From contig NC_057010.1 in NCBI RefSeq assembly GCF_000002595.2, positions 432,343-496,342 of the forward strand: a stretch of 64,000 nucleotides of DNA. The letters are read 5' to 3'. The DNA comes from Chlamydomonas reinhardtii (taxonomy: Eukaryota > Chlorophyta > Chlorophyceae > Chlamydomonadales > Chlamydomonadaceae). Position numbers and translations under genes: made by a program. Position 1 is the first letter of the stretch. Every line of letters starts with the position of its first letter. Under the pieces are notes generated by a model. The model saw only the letters and a list, made by a program, of their open reading frames with translations. It was not told where the DNA came from and made no database searches. Positions 32,920 through 44,200 of the stretch are shown in pieces.

Positions 32920-35336
32920 CTGCGTGTGTGTGTGGGGGGGGGTTGGGGGGCGTGCGCGTATGTGTGTGTGTGTGTGTGTGTGTGTGCGTGCGTGCGCATG
33001 TGTTTGTGCTTGTGCGAAGCGTGTGTGTGCGTGTGCGGGGGCCCAAAACCCATGTGGGTCGGGGCGAGTAGGTGGCGCGCCCCCGCGGTAGTTGGGTCAG
33101 TCCAGCTGCGTGTTTGTGCGAGGGATAGCACGGGAATGTTTGTGTACGTTTGTGGGACTTGCCAAAGCGGCTTGCGAGGGCGGGGCTTGCGAGGGCGGGG
33201 CTTGCTAGGGTGGGCTGTGCTAGCACGTGATCTCCCGCACATCTCCCTCTGCCCACCCTGTACCCACCTTCTGCCCACCCTCTGCCCACCCTCTGCCCAC
33301 CCTCTGCCCACCCTCTGCCCACCCTCTGCCCACCCTCTGCCCACCCTCTGCCCACCCTCTGCCCACCCTCTGCCCACCCTGTACCCAACCGCTACCCACC
33401 CTCTACCCAACTGTGCAGCCTGTTTGGCTCGCTCCTGGACGGCGGCCTTGGAGGGGAGGTCCCGGGCGTTGGCGGCGGCGGCGGCGGTGTTGTTGGCGGC
33501 GGCGGCTGTGGGCTGGTGTTCACCTCCAACCGGCGGCCCTCGGACCTGTACCGCGGCGGCCTCAGTCGGCAGTACTTCGCGCCCTTCGTACACCTGGTGG
33601 ACAGCCGGCTGCTGGTGCGTGTGCGTGTGTGTGTGTGGGGGGGGGGGGGCTGGGGGAGGCAGGGAGGGAGAGGCGGCATGGGGAAGGGCGTTTGCCGTGG
33701 GCGTTCGTCGTACATGGAAGATGGGAGTATGGGAGTGAACAGGGATAAGATCGGGGCTGGCCAGGTGATTAGAGGGAGGAGGGGAGAGCGAGCGCCGTGC
33801 GTCACTCATGCAGTGCGGTGCTGGGTGTGTCGCGGGCAACTCAGATGCGGTGGTGGCCTTGCGGCGGTCGCAGGTGGCCAATGTGGCAGCGGAGGTGGAC
33901 TACCGGCGGGCGGCTGCCGCGGCGGCGGCGGCGGCAGCGGCGGCGGCGGCGGCAGCGGCGGCGGCGGCGGGGCAGGGGCCAGGAGCGGGCGCAGGGGCCG
34001 GTGAGGGAGCGGGAGCGGGAGCCACAGGCAAGGCGGCAGCGCCACAGGCGGCTGAGGCGCCCAGCGAGCCGCCGCCCGACCCAGATGCGCCCATCATGGT
34101 GGTGGGTGGGGCCCTCCAGTGGGGTCTGCTTCCGCGCATCGCCGGCTCGGCATCTCGCGTTGCTGGTGGGCGCCGCATGCAGCTTCGCAGAGGTAGCAAC
34201 CGCCAGCTCCGTGACCACGCGGAGCCAGCGCGTGTCGGTGGGCTGCCCGCATCTCGCCCTAACCCTGGTGTTCAGCCTGCTGCTATCTCACATTCACACG
34301 TTGCTGGGTACCGTGTGTGCTGCTGCCTTGCAGGGCTCTCTGCCGCTCGGGGACTGGAGCGTGGGCCCCGGCGCCGACGAAGCGCTGCGCACCGCCTGGC
34401 AGCGGCACCTGGAGGCGGCGGGCAGGCACGGCGGCGGCGGCGGCGTCAGCCGAACTGGCGCCAGCCGAGTCATCCGGGGCGGCGGCGGCGGCGGCGGCGG
34501 CAGCAGCAGCAGCAGCCCGGGCGGCGGGGCTCCGGGGGAGATGGATGACGACACGGGCAACAGCTCCATTGCCGAGGTGCCGCTCGCCTACGGCCGCTGG
34601 CTCAAGGTGCCCAACACGTGCGGCAGCGCGGGTACGTGCGGGCGTGTGTGCGCGTGTTAAAGAGCACAATGCAGGCATAGCGCAAAGACAGTGTATGCGA
34701 TGCAGTGTGCGCGTGTGTATGTGTGTGTGCGGTAGTTCATTCCAGTTCTTAAGCAAACCATGGCCAACCCAGAACCCATAGAGGGAGGGCGGTCGTGCGT
34801 GTAGGGCGGGGATGGGTGCGTGCGTGTGTTGGGGGGTTACATTCATGACAAGGGCGGGGGGGGGCGTGCGCTTGGGGCCGTGCGTGTGGGGGGAGGACGG
34901 AGGGGCTTGCTAGGACTGTTGGCATGGGCAGCTGAGTGGGAGGACGCGGCGGGGCATGTGGGCTGTGGCTGTGGGCCGGCGGAGCACGGGGTGGGGTGGG
35001 GGTAAGTTGCGAGGTGCCAGGGTTCGTGCCAGGGTTTTTACATGTCCGGCTGCCTGCCTGTCCACCTGCCGCTCCCTTCCACCCTCACTCGTGTCCCCCC
35101 TCCCCGCTCCTCGCCCGTCTCCTCCACCGCTCCCCTCTTACCTCAATCCCACCTCGCTCACCTCCTCCTGCCGTACCGGCCTACGCCCTGCGCCCTGCAG
35201 CCTTCTTCTCGTTCAGCCAGCTGTGCGGCGCCTCCGGGCTCAAGGCGGGTGTGGACGACGGCGGCGCACTGGCCGCACCCGACTACCTGGCGCTGTGCCG
35301 CCACTTCAAGTGAGCGCGGCACGTGGGTGTGTGGGC

Positions 35337-35404
<68 letters not shown>

Positions 35405-37243
35405 ATTACAGAGCACAAGGAAAACATGGCGCGTAGGAAGTGTATGCGATGCAGAATTACGGTCGCGGATAACCTTCAGAGTATACTTACCGCCGACCGA
35501 CCTGCTGAGCCGAGACCATATTTATCCGAAGCACCTGTTACTAACCTTGGGTGGGGATTGGTGTCCACACGTGTGTGTGTGTGTGTGTGTGTGTGCCGTA
35601 GCTCTTGCTTGCGCACTGCTTCTACCAATAGCTGCGATCTCGGCATCACGCCCGCCCCGCCCTGCCCGCCCCGCCCTTCTTCCCGCGCCGTACATGCAGT
35701 GAGCTGTACATAACGGATGTGCCACAGCTGGGTCTGACGCAGCGCGATGAGGCGCGGCGGCTGGTCACACTTCTGGACGTGGCCTACGACATGAAGTGAG
35801 AGCGGCGGTTGGTTGGTTGGGTGGTGGGTTGGTTGGTGAAGGGTGGTTAACAGTTGTTAAGGGTAGCAAGGGGGTGTGAGGGCAGCAGTGCCACTGGTGG
35901 CGGCTGGAAACTGCGGGGAGGCGACCGCCGGTGTCAAGAGCGGCAGGTGCTTCCCACCCACCTGCCTACCTGATGCGCCTCACTCTAGCTAGGTCTAAAG
36001 GACATGAAGGACATGAAGGAAATAGTGTCTTATCTGAAAGTTGGGGTATTTGCTGAGTATGTGAACATGACACGCTCCCCCGCGGCACTTCCAACCCACT
36101 CCCACTCCCACGGCCTGTATCTACCTGTGCATCTGCGCCTGCTCCCTCTGTATTGCGCGCTCTCACTCCGCAGGTGTCGGCTGCTGGTGTCCGCCGCTGT
36201 GCCGCCCGACCAGCTGTTCGCGCCGCTGCTGGAGGAGGCCAGGAGGCTGGTGGGTGCGGGCGGGCGGGCGGGGCCGGAGGCGGGGCGGGTTCGGGTTCGG
36301 GGGCGGGGGACTTGGGGTGCTGGCGTGTGAGGCCTCGTGTGAGGGCGGGGGCGCGACAGCAAGCAAGGCGATATGGGGCGGCGGTCGTGGTGAACAACAA
36401 GGCGGTCGCGTGTGTGCGTGGACGTATTGCAGGATTGCAGGATGGCAGCGTGGGAAAGGGCGGCAGGCAGGCCGCCAGCGTGTGGGCAGGCAGGATGGGA
36501 GTTGAGACACGCGCATGAACGAAAGGCGGTAGATAGAGTGTAGGGGTTACCGTTGCCCCACAGCGCGAAGCCCTTGCGTGCCGCCTACCGTTCAAGCCGA
36601 CGCAGCGCGCCCGAGCTAGCAAGTGTGCAGCCGGTCCAGTATGCGTTAGCCAAGCTGCCGACAGCCGACCGCGTAGCCGACCGCCGTGCCTTTACCATCC
36701 AGCCATACATGGCAAGTACCCAGCAGCATCCCTATAGCTTCATTCCTCCCACCCCAACCCCACGCCCAACCCCAATCCCAACCCCAACCTCAACCTCAAC
36801 CCCACACCCCGCCGCTCCACGCCGCCACACAGGGCATCAACCCGCGCCTGGGTCTGGGCGCGGGCCACCCAGCACCACACCGCGCCAACCACCCGGCCGC
36901 ACACCACAACCGCGCGCCGCCCACACCCGCCGCCGCGGCTACCGCGCCGGCCGCCGGCAGCTCTGCTGCGGGCACCGACACCGCCACCACAAGTGGAGGT
37001 GGCAGTGGAGGCGGTGGCGGTGGCGGCAGCCTAAGCAGCGCCGGCGGCGGCGGGGCATGGGCGGGGCAGCGGACGTCGTCGCCGGCGCGGCCGGGTGACC
37101 TGGTGGTTCCCAAGGCGGTGTGGGCGGAGGAAGTGCTGATGTATCACCGGGCCGTGTCGCGACTGGCTGAGATGTGCCGCCTGGTGGACACACGGCCCGT
37201 AGAAGCCGACACGGAGGCGGCGACTGTTGCGGAGGCGCCGTAG
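30705..37243 (+). CDS. AFG1/LACE1 (ZapE)-type AAA ATPase, mitochondrial
   Basis: Thirteen exons: 30705-30877, 31052-31149, 31593-31996, 32298-32380, 32714-32836, 33419-33614, 33874-34101, 34334-34631, 35201-35309, 35700-35795, 36174-36249, 36631-36711 and 36833-37243. All are in phase and give 791 residues. [20 protein letters not shown] is a likely mitochondrial presequence. Residues 91-200 carry Walker A ([20 protein letters not shown]), then VHFHEFMQ, typical of AFG1. Walker B is [18 protein letters not shown], sensor 1 is [13 protein letters not shown], and later landmarks are [25 protein letters not shown] and [14 protein letters not shown]1 proteins are inner-membrane ATPases that help clear or mature mitochondrial membrane proteins. 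Large Ala-, Gly- and Ser-rich inserts make it longer than usual family members. Exon 12 ends ATG before GCAAGT, a GC-AG intron; the 5' edge of that exon is the least certain part. Confidence 0.87.
32041..32120. repeat. 20-base tandem repeat, four copies
   Basis: GCCAGGGACARCGGGCGGGT four times in a row with one variable base, in AFG1-type ATPase intron 3. Confidence 0.95.
32873..32919. repeat. (TG)n microsatellite
   Basis: TG tract 36 bases after the donor of ATPase intron 5. A second TG stretch and module D follow in the same intron. Confidence 0.9.
33036..33103 (+). repeat. intronic module D, copy 2
   Basis: GGGGCCCAAAACCCATGTGG and on to GGTAGTTGGGTCAGTCC, after the donor and TG tracts of ATPase intron 5. 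Same arrangement as in F-box/LRR intron 7. Confidence 0.85.
33248..33381. repeat. 11-base tandem repeat
   Basis: About twelve copies of CTCTGCCCACC, pyrimidine-rich, ending 38 bases before the 3' splice site at 33418. It seems to serve as the polypyrimidine region of ATPase intron 5. Confidence 0.95.
34657..34706 (+). repeat. intronic module B, copy 2
   Basis: TTAAAGAGCACAATGC then CGCAAAGACAGTGTATGCGA and TGCAG. It starts 26 bases after the 5' splice site of ATPase intron 8. Confidence 0.75.
35336..35404. repeat. (TG)n microsatellite
   Basis: TG tract joining the 5' splice site of ATPase intron 9 (donor at 35310) to module B at 35405. Confidence 0.9.
35405..35454 (+). repeat. intronic module B, copy 3
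   Basis: TTACAGAGCACAAGGAAAAC then GGAAGTGTATGCGATGCAGA, in ATPase intron 9, the intron after the one with copy 2. Confidence 0.75.
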
Positions 37244-37336
37244 CTAGCAGCAGAGCGGTGGGGGCAGCAAGGCGTGTGTGTGTCCGGGGGCGTGCCGGAC
37301 AAAGTTGCGTTGGTGGGCATGCATGCAGGATGTAGA

Positions 37337-37341
37337 TGTAA
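37337..37341 (+). terminator. putative poly(A) signal of the AFG1-type ATPase gene
   Basis: First TGTAA after the stop at 37243, 94 bases downstream. Assigned by position. Confidence 0.5.
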
Positions 37342-37952
37342 GGTAGAGGCGGCCGGGTAGACGCATTATGGCTGTTCAGAGAGCAAACTTCTGGTCGCGG
37401 GATTGGGTTGGGGGCGAAAGCAATCTCGTGATGGAACATGGCAAGGGGCAGGAAAGCGTAGTCCCGATGTGTGTGGCTCCCACCCGTGCCCACATAAATG
37501 CGTAGCGAGAAGGGACAAGGCATTGGTGCGTCGTTCGCGCGCTGTTACTGTACCGACGGTAGCTGGCAGGTTGTGTCGAAAGCAATCTGTAAATAATTCA
37601 TCAAGTTGCCCTCGCGTGCGTACTCGGGACACCGACCGCCCCCCCCCCCTTATGCACAGCAACGAACTCCGGGGACACGTCAGGCTGTTGCGGCGGGAAG
37701 GTCACCGACGTTTTGCGCAGGAGGAAGCCACCAGTGCTTGATGGTGCCCGTTGTACGCGGCAAAGTGCACGGTAATGGAGAACGTGATAGAGAATCCGGC
37801 AGGGTCAGATCCGGCTCACAAGCAGCTCGGCAAGCAAGGCGATAAAGCTTACAGCAACAGCTTATAGTGCTACAACTGTATCGGTATCAGCATCATCACT
37901 CAACGGCCAAATCACCTAGCAACTGTGCTTTGCGTGCAAGGTTACAGCAAAG

Positions 37953-37957
37953 GTTAC
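37953..37957 (-). terminator. putative poly(A) signal of ankyrin-type gene 1
   Basis: TGTAA on the minus strand about 315 bases past the stop at 38272. A second copy lies at 37942-37946. Confidence 0.45.
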
Positions 37958-38271
37958 AGCTGGGATGGGACACGTTGATCAGTCTGCACGCAATTCACTC
38001 ACTTCTCAATACCCCCTGTGCACTGAATACCGTGGTGTTATCACACGAACATGCAACTCAATGTCGGTTCAGTTCATTCCATCAGCCATCCGCTGCATCC
38101 AGTTCACCCAGCAATGTGCACGACAACACCCCACACCGCGGCCCCACGCACAATGCCAGCACTCAATACCCAGTAGTCCATGCGACCATGCATTGTGCAG
38201 GCACATTTGCAGATGCCGTTTACCACATCATAATAAACCAACATGAGTCCAAACACCCACACGCATCCACT

Positions 38272-41200
38272 TCAACGCTTCCGCTTGCTACCGCTGCCAG
38301 CCGCCGCCGTCGCCTCGCCGCCGCCACCAGCCTTGCCCCCGGCTCCCTTGCCCCCACCGCCCTTCTTGCCCTTGGCCGCAGTGGCCTCTGCCTCACTCGG
38401 AAGTGCCCTCTTGGGTGCCTGCGCCTTCGGAGCCGCCTGAACCGGCTGCTGCTTCACGGCCCCCTTCTTGACGGGACCGGCCGCCTTCTTCGCTTTTGCC
38501 GCCTCCTGCTTAGCCTTTTCCTTTTCCTTCTTCTTAGCCTTTGCCGCCTCCTTTTTAGCCTTCTCCTTCTCCTTCTTGGCCTTTTCCCTCTCCTTCTTCC
38601 TAGCCCTCTCCTTCTCCTTCTTGGCCTTTTCCTTCTCCTTCATCACCTTCTCCTTCTGCTCCCTCTTTGCCTTCTCTAGGGCCGCCTTCGCCTTGTCCTT
38701 CTCCCTCTGCAGCCGCTTCTCCTCCCGCAGCTTCTCCTGCCTCTTCTTCTTGCGCTCCCGCTCCTTCGCCGCATGAACCCGCGCCTTGGCTTCGTACTCC
38801 TTCTGCAACCGCTTCTCCACCACGCGCGCCTGCGCCACCACCCACTCCCGCACCTCGTCCTGGACGCGCCATCCCACCTGCGCACGTGCCGCGATGGTGA
38901 CCCAGTCCTCCTCCTCCACCGGGCAGCCCTCCGCCAACATGAACTTCACCAGTGACAAGCTTGCGCCGGCCTGCGGGTGTGAATGGGTGTATGGGGCAGG
39001 GGCACGGGGCATGGGTTGGGGGGTCCAGGCATAAGTAGGAAGGCGTGATGATGGGCAAGGATGAGTAAGCGGGTGCGGGGGAAAACAGCATGGCTTGAGA
39101 GCGCAGGGATGCATGAGCTGAGGTGTGTGCGAAGATACGTGGGTGCATACCACACCCTCGCGCTCTCGCTGGCGGGAAATGGTGATAGCCAGCCACGTGC
39201 GGTGGTGCCACGTGCAACGCCGTGCACACACCCGCACGCTGCCAGGCAGGCGTGCTACTCCGGCCCCCGCCGGCACGCAGCCCACCGAACCGCCACCGTC
39301 ACCCCCCCCCACCTCGCCCTTCCCCCCCGCTCATACCTGGATCGCAAAGCTGAGCACTCGGCCCGGCGGGCCCCAGGGGCAGTTGTAGGTCCGGGCCAGG
39401 GCGGCGATGAGCGGGCGGCCCTCAACGCCGGTGGAAGCAGTGACGTAGGGGCTTCCGTTAGTCTGCATGGAGGTAGGGTTGCAAGGATGTTTGGAAAAGC
39501 GGAGGTAGGGTAGGTGGTGCGCAATCAATGCCCCCATGACACAGACTCGGTGAGATCTGGAACCGGCGCATGCACATGCAACACCGAGGCGCAAAGCGAA
39601 ACGCCATCAAACCTAACACCTAGCTTGGTCCAGCCGCACCCGGTCCAAGCAGAAAGCGAGGCACACAAGGCTGGCCGCCCCCTTGCCCGCACCGCCGCCG
39701 CCGCCGCGGTTTGCTCACCCCCAGTGGCAGGCCGCGCCGGACCAACAGGTCAAACAGGGGCAGGCTGGCGCTGCCGCCTGTGGCTGTGGGGCCGTCCACG
39801 CCCGCGGTGTGGTGCAGCGCCACCTCCAGAGTGGCGGCACCCAGCCGCTGGCGAGGGCTCAGGTCCTGACAGCGGGTGCAGAGGGGTTCGATTTGGACAG
39901 GCGGTTGGAGCGTGCGGGTGGAGCGGGGGTTGTAGGGCCGCAAGGCGGCAGTTGACACCCCTCCCTACGTAACGCAACGCCACCGCACCAAGCCCCTGAC
40001 CATGGCTCAGGTCTGTGCCTAACTAACCATAGTCCCACGGTGCCGCTGCGGTGCGGTGCCCTCCAGCCCGGCCACCCGCCCATATCTCTGTCGCTCACCA
40101 GCACGAACTGCAGCAGCTGCAGGTTGCCTCCCTCCATTGCGGCGTTGATCAGGTCCACTGTCACGTACTTGGCACCGGGGTGCGGGGGGGCGGCACTGCG
40201 GCCGCGCCCTGACGCCCGCGTCGGAGCGCCGCCGCCCGCGGCCGCCGGGGCAGCGGCCTCGGCTCCGTCGCCCGCGGCGGCCGCACCCGCGGCGGCTAGG
40301 GCAGGGGCCGCCCCGGCCTCGGCCGCCTCAGCCTCGGCACCGACCGCGACGACGGCCTCGGCTGCTCCACCCGCCTCGGCAGCGGCCTGGGCAGCGTCGG
40401 CGGCCGCGGCTGGTGCGGGGGGTGGCAGCTGCATCAGCCACTGCAGCACCTCCAGCTGCCCGCCCCTGCGCAGTGGGCGGCGGCGGCGGGCGGTGCAGAT
40501 GGTGTTGGGTTGCCGGTTTGCCACGGCCGCCAACCAGCGACTTTGCAGCCATACAAGGACGGGTTTCAGCATCAAGAACAGCGCGTTTCGACACCTCGTC
40601 GTCCACCACCTGGGTATCGCCCGCAGTGGCCAAGTGCATGCATGCAGTAGATATCCGATGCCCATTAGCGTTCAGGACGGAGGGGCAGAGAGGCGGCGCT
40701 CTGCCGCGTCTCCCATGCTCGCCCCCACACCATCGCCCCCGCCTCGCGCCAACCGGCGCCTGTCCCCGGCCGCCGCCGCTCACCTCGCGGCGGCCTCCAG
40801 TGCCGACAGGACATCAAAGCGGTAGCCCCGCGCCTGCAGCGCCTGCGGGTGTTGCGGGAGGCAAGGACGCGTGTGGTGGAGTGCTGTGAGGAGTGTAACA
40901 TGCATTTGTCCATTCCTGCTGTTCGCTGTTTGCACGGGGATCTTTGCCATTCGCTGTATAGAATCGACTGTATAACTTCAATCTGATGCTCATTGCTAGG
41001 CCGTGATGAGCACCAGCGAGCAAAAGCAGTCACTGAGCACATGGGAAGCACACAACAACAAGCCAGGCAGGGGGAACACCCACCCAGCCCTGGTGACAAG
41101 CCCCCCCCCCAAGCTAGCCACCTCGACGCATGCACTCAGCTTCTTTACCAACGAGCCTTACTTACCACCACTACTACTCCAGACTACTTGCTTTCAATAG

Positions 41201-44200
41201 GAACTTAGTATTTTTAGCGTTAGCCGCCACGGAAACACGGGGGAGCCAGCAGCCTGCCGCTGGCGAAACAACGGTATCGAATGCGTCGCGTGTGCCCGCT
41301 GTACCTCTGGGCGTCGGCACTTCACTTCATATTTGATACACACCATCCCATGGATGGCTACCCCCCCGCCGCAAGCCCCGCGCCGCATCACCTGCAGCAT
41401 ACGCATGTGGCCACGCTCGCACGCCATCTCCACTCCCTGTAACGCGGCAGGCCGCAGCATGAGCACACATGGGTACACATGAGTGGGTACACATGAGTAC
41501 ACATGACGCGGCGGGGCGGCAACTCAGGCGGTTGGAGGCGGTTTGCGTGCGCGCCACGCAGCAATTGCTGAGCCCGGCCTCAGCACCGGCCAAGGCGCCC
41601 GCCACCGGCACCACCAGGCCGGCCCCTCACTCACGGTGAATGTGACGCAGCGGGTCCCAAACATGTCCATCAGGAAGTCTGCCTCCTCCACACGGCCCTG
41701 GCTGGCAGCGGCGTCACCCAGCTGCGCGGCATGAAGGGGGGGCAAGGAGGGGGTCATCAGGTCGGACGTGCCAGGCCGGGAGGCAGGCAGACCCCACGGG
41801 CATACCCTGGGAGTCCGGACATGGTGTTCAGGAGCTGCCTTTCCTCCCCGGTGCTTCGCTAGTCAGGCTTGGTTTGGTGGAGTTTGGGCCAGTTTCTTTC
41901 AACCTCCCCCCAGGATACTGGGCACACATTCGTAGCGACTCGCACGCGCCCTGGTGCACCACTCGCACACGCGCCCACCTGCTTGTCAACATACGACGGC
42001 ACGAACGCATTGATGCACACGCGCCTCGCCACAGCGCCCCCTCCCCTACCTTCCCACCCCACTCCACCCCACCCCTTCCCTTCCCTTCCCTTCCCTTCCC
42101 TTCCCTTCCCTTCCCTTCCCTTCCCTTCCCTTCCCTTCCCTTCCCTTCCCTTCCCTTCCCTTCCCTTCCCTTCCCTTCCCTTCCCTTCCCTTCCCTTCCC
42201 CTCCCTTCCCTCCCCGCCCACCTCCTCGTCGAAGCTAGAGCCGCGGTCCCTCAGCCAGGCCAGGCGCTCCGGGCCGCCCCGCACCAGCCCGCAGTCCAGC
42301 AGCGGGTCCCAGCCGTGCGCGTCCAGCAGCGTGCAGGGCGGGCCGCCGGGGCCCAGCTCCCCCAGCGCGGCGCCGCGGGACAGCAGCCACTCCACCTGCG
42401 GCGCCGCGGCGGGAGCAAGAGGGGTGGTTGTGAAACAAAGATGTGATGTGTTGGAGAGCACAAGGAAGGAACTAGGTGTGTATGTGCAGCGTTGGCAGCA
42501 GGTGTGAGAAATCACCGGTGTCGGGTGCGAGCAGGTGTACGCAAATACTGCGACATTTGGGTCACTGACAGCATGGTGTGTGCACAGCAGGTTAGAACGC
42601 CCCGCCTGCTGCACCTCACCCCACGGACCAGCCGCCGTGCGCCGCCGCACCGCCACCCCGCCGCGGCCCCGACCCGACCCGACCCGACCCTGCCTGACCC
42701 CGCCTGCCGCCCGCCCGCCCGCCCACCTTCTCGCGCCAGTCCGGCGTCTCGCTGGCCGCCGCCGCGGCAAGCACGAACCTGCCCTCCCACACGTCTCCTA
42801 GGATGCCGCCTTGCTCGCCCCACCAAGGGCCATCCGGGTGCTGCGGCCGCTGCCGCTCGCCGCCGCGTCCTCCTCCCGCTGCCCCTGCTCCCGCTACTCC
42901 CGCTCCCGCCGCCCCTGCTCCCGCTACTCCCGCTGCTGCCGCCGCCGCTGTCTCGATGCCGGCTGTGGGCCGGCCCCGCAGCCTCATCTCCCTCGCGATG
43001 ATGGCCTGCAGCTGTGCCAGGCTGCAGCCGGCGGCGGTGGTGGCCAGCAGGTCGAGCAGCTCGGGCTCGAAGTGGGGCGGGATCTGAGCCAGCAGCCACT
43101 GGGCCAGCGCATAATGCCTGGGGGGCAGCCGCACACACGAAATATACACACACGCGGTGAGGGTTACGCGATATGTATGAGGCGGTTTTAACGTCACTCC
43201 TCCCCGGTAAGAAAACGGTATGCCAGGTGAAACCGAACGCGGCACACTACTTGCTTGCTGCATTTTCCACACACGATGTCGACCATCTCCTTTGTGCTTT
43301 ACACACACCCACACACACTAACCCCCCCCCCCCCAAAGTGCCCCTCTCTCCCCAGTGCCTCATAACATTCTCTCCCTCTCCACCCCCACCCCGCCTTCCC
43401 CTCTCCCCTCCCCTGCCGCCGTGCTGCTCCCTGCCTCACCCCTTGGACGCGGCCAGGCAGGGCAGCCCCATGATGTCGTCCAGGTCGCACCAGTCCTGAG
43501 GGTGCCGCCCCTGCAGCTCCCGCAGCAGCAGCTCCGCCGCGCCCTGGTGCCCGCCCAGGCAGGCCTTCTCCAGGGCTGGAGGCAGGGAGGAGACACAAGG
43601 GGCGTGGGCGGGGGGGGATGAGGGGAGTTGTGTGCACAATCCGAGCCTAACGGAGTAGGTCCCCCTTGTCAATGAGTCGTCGCCCGACCCGCGGATGCAC
43701 AGGAGAGAGGGGGCGGGAGGGGAGTCAAGGCAGGTGAGGCGAGTAGCGAGGGTAAACCGGGGGGAGCGTGAACGCGGTCGCGCGCAGGGACGTGGCTGGA
43801 GGCGTGGAGCGAGGAAGAGGTGGGTGGGTGGCAGAGGTTATAAGAAACAAGCGCTGCAGCCGCTATCTGAAGCCGCGCCAACCCAGCTCCTATTACCGCC
43901 AGGTCCCCGCATCTTCATCTCCATCATGGGAAGGGTCCAAGCAAGCCCCCACCCCGTGTGCCACCACTCCCGCCAGGGCTACAGCCGGAAGCTGCAGCTG
44001 CTCACCCACGCTGTACGCCAGCTCGGCCCCGCGCTGCCCCAGCTTCAGCCAGCGCAGCAGCTCCACGGCGCCCGCCGCGGCGGCCACCTCCACCTGCCGA
44101 CCGCAGGAACACGTGGTGGACACAGGTCATGCGTTGCGGGGGATGTATGTTGGTAAATACCAGCCCAAACTAAACCACAAAAAGCCAAACTTGCGGAGCA

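Larger units (their letters stand above)
37244..38271. other. convergent intergenic region
   Basis: About 1 kb between two gene ends. It holds a plus-strand TGTAA at 37337 for the ATPase gene and minus-strand TGTAA signals at 37942 and 37953 for the ankyrin-type gene. Between them the open frames are short and carry no domain. Confidence 0.55.

Noticed and set aside
33248-33381. CRISPR-like array
   Set aside because: The 11-base units are contiguous with no spacers. No array of repeats and unique spacers was found anywhere, as expected for nuclear algal DNA.
36712-36832. Reading through ATPase intron 12 without splicing
   Set aside because: The frame stays open as a Thr/Pro repeat but then enters the wrong frame for the conserved [10 protein letters not shown] end; a GC-AG intron restores it.
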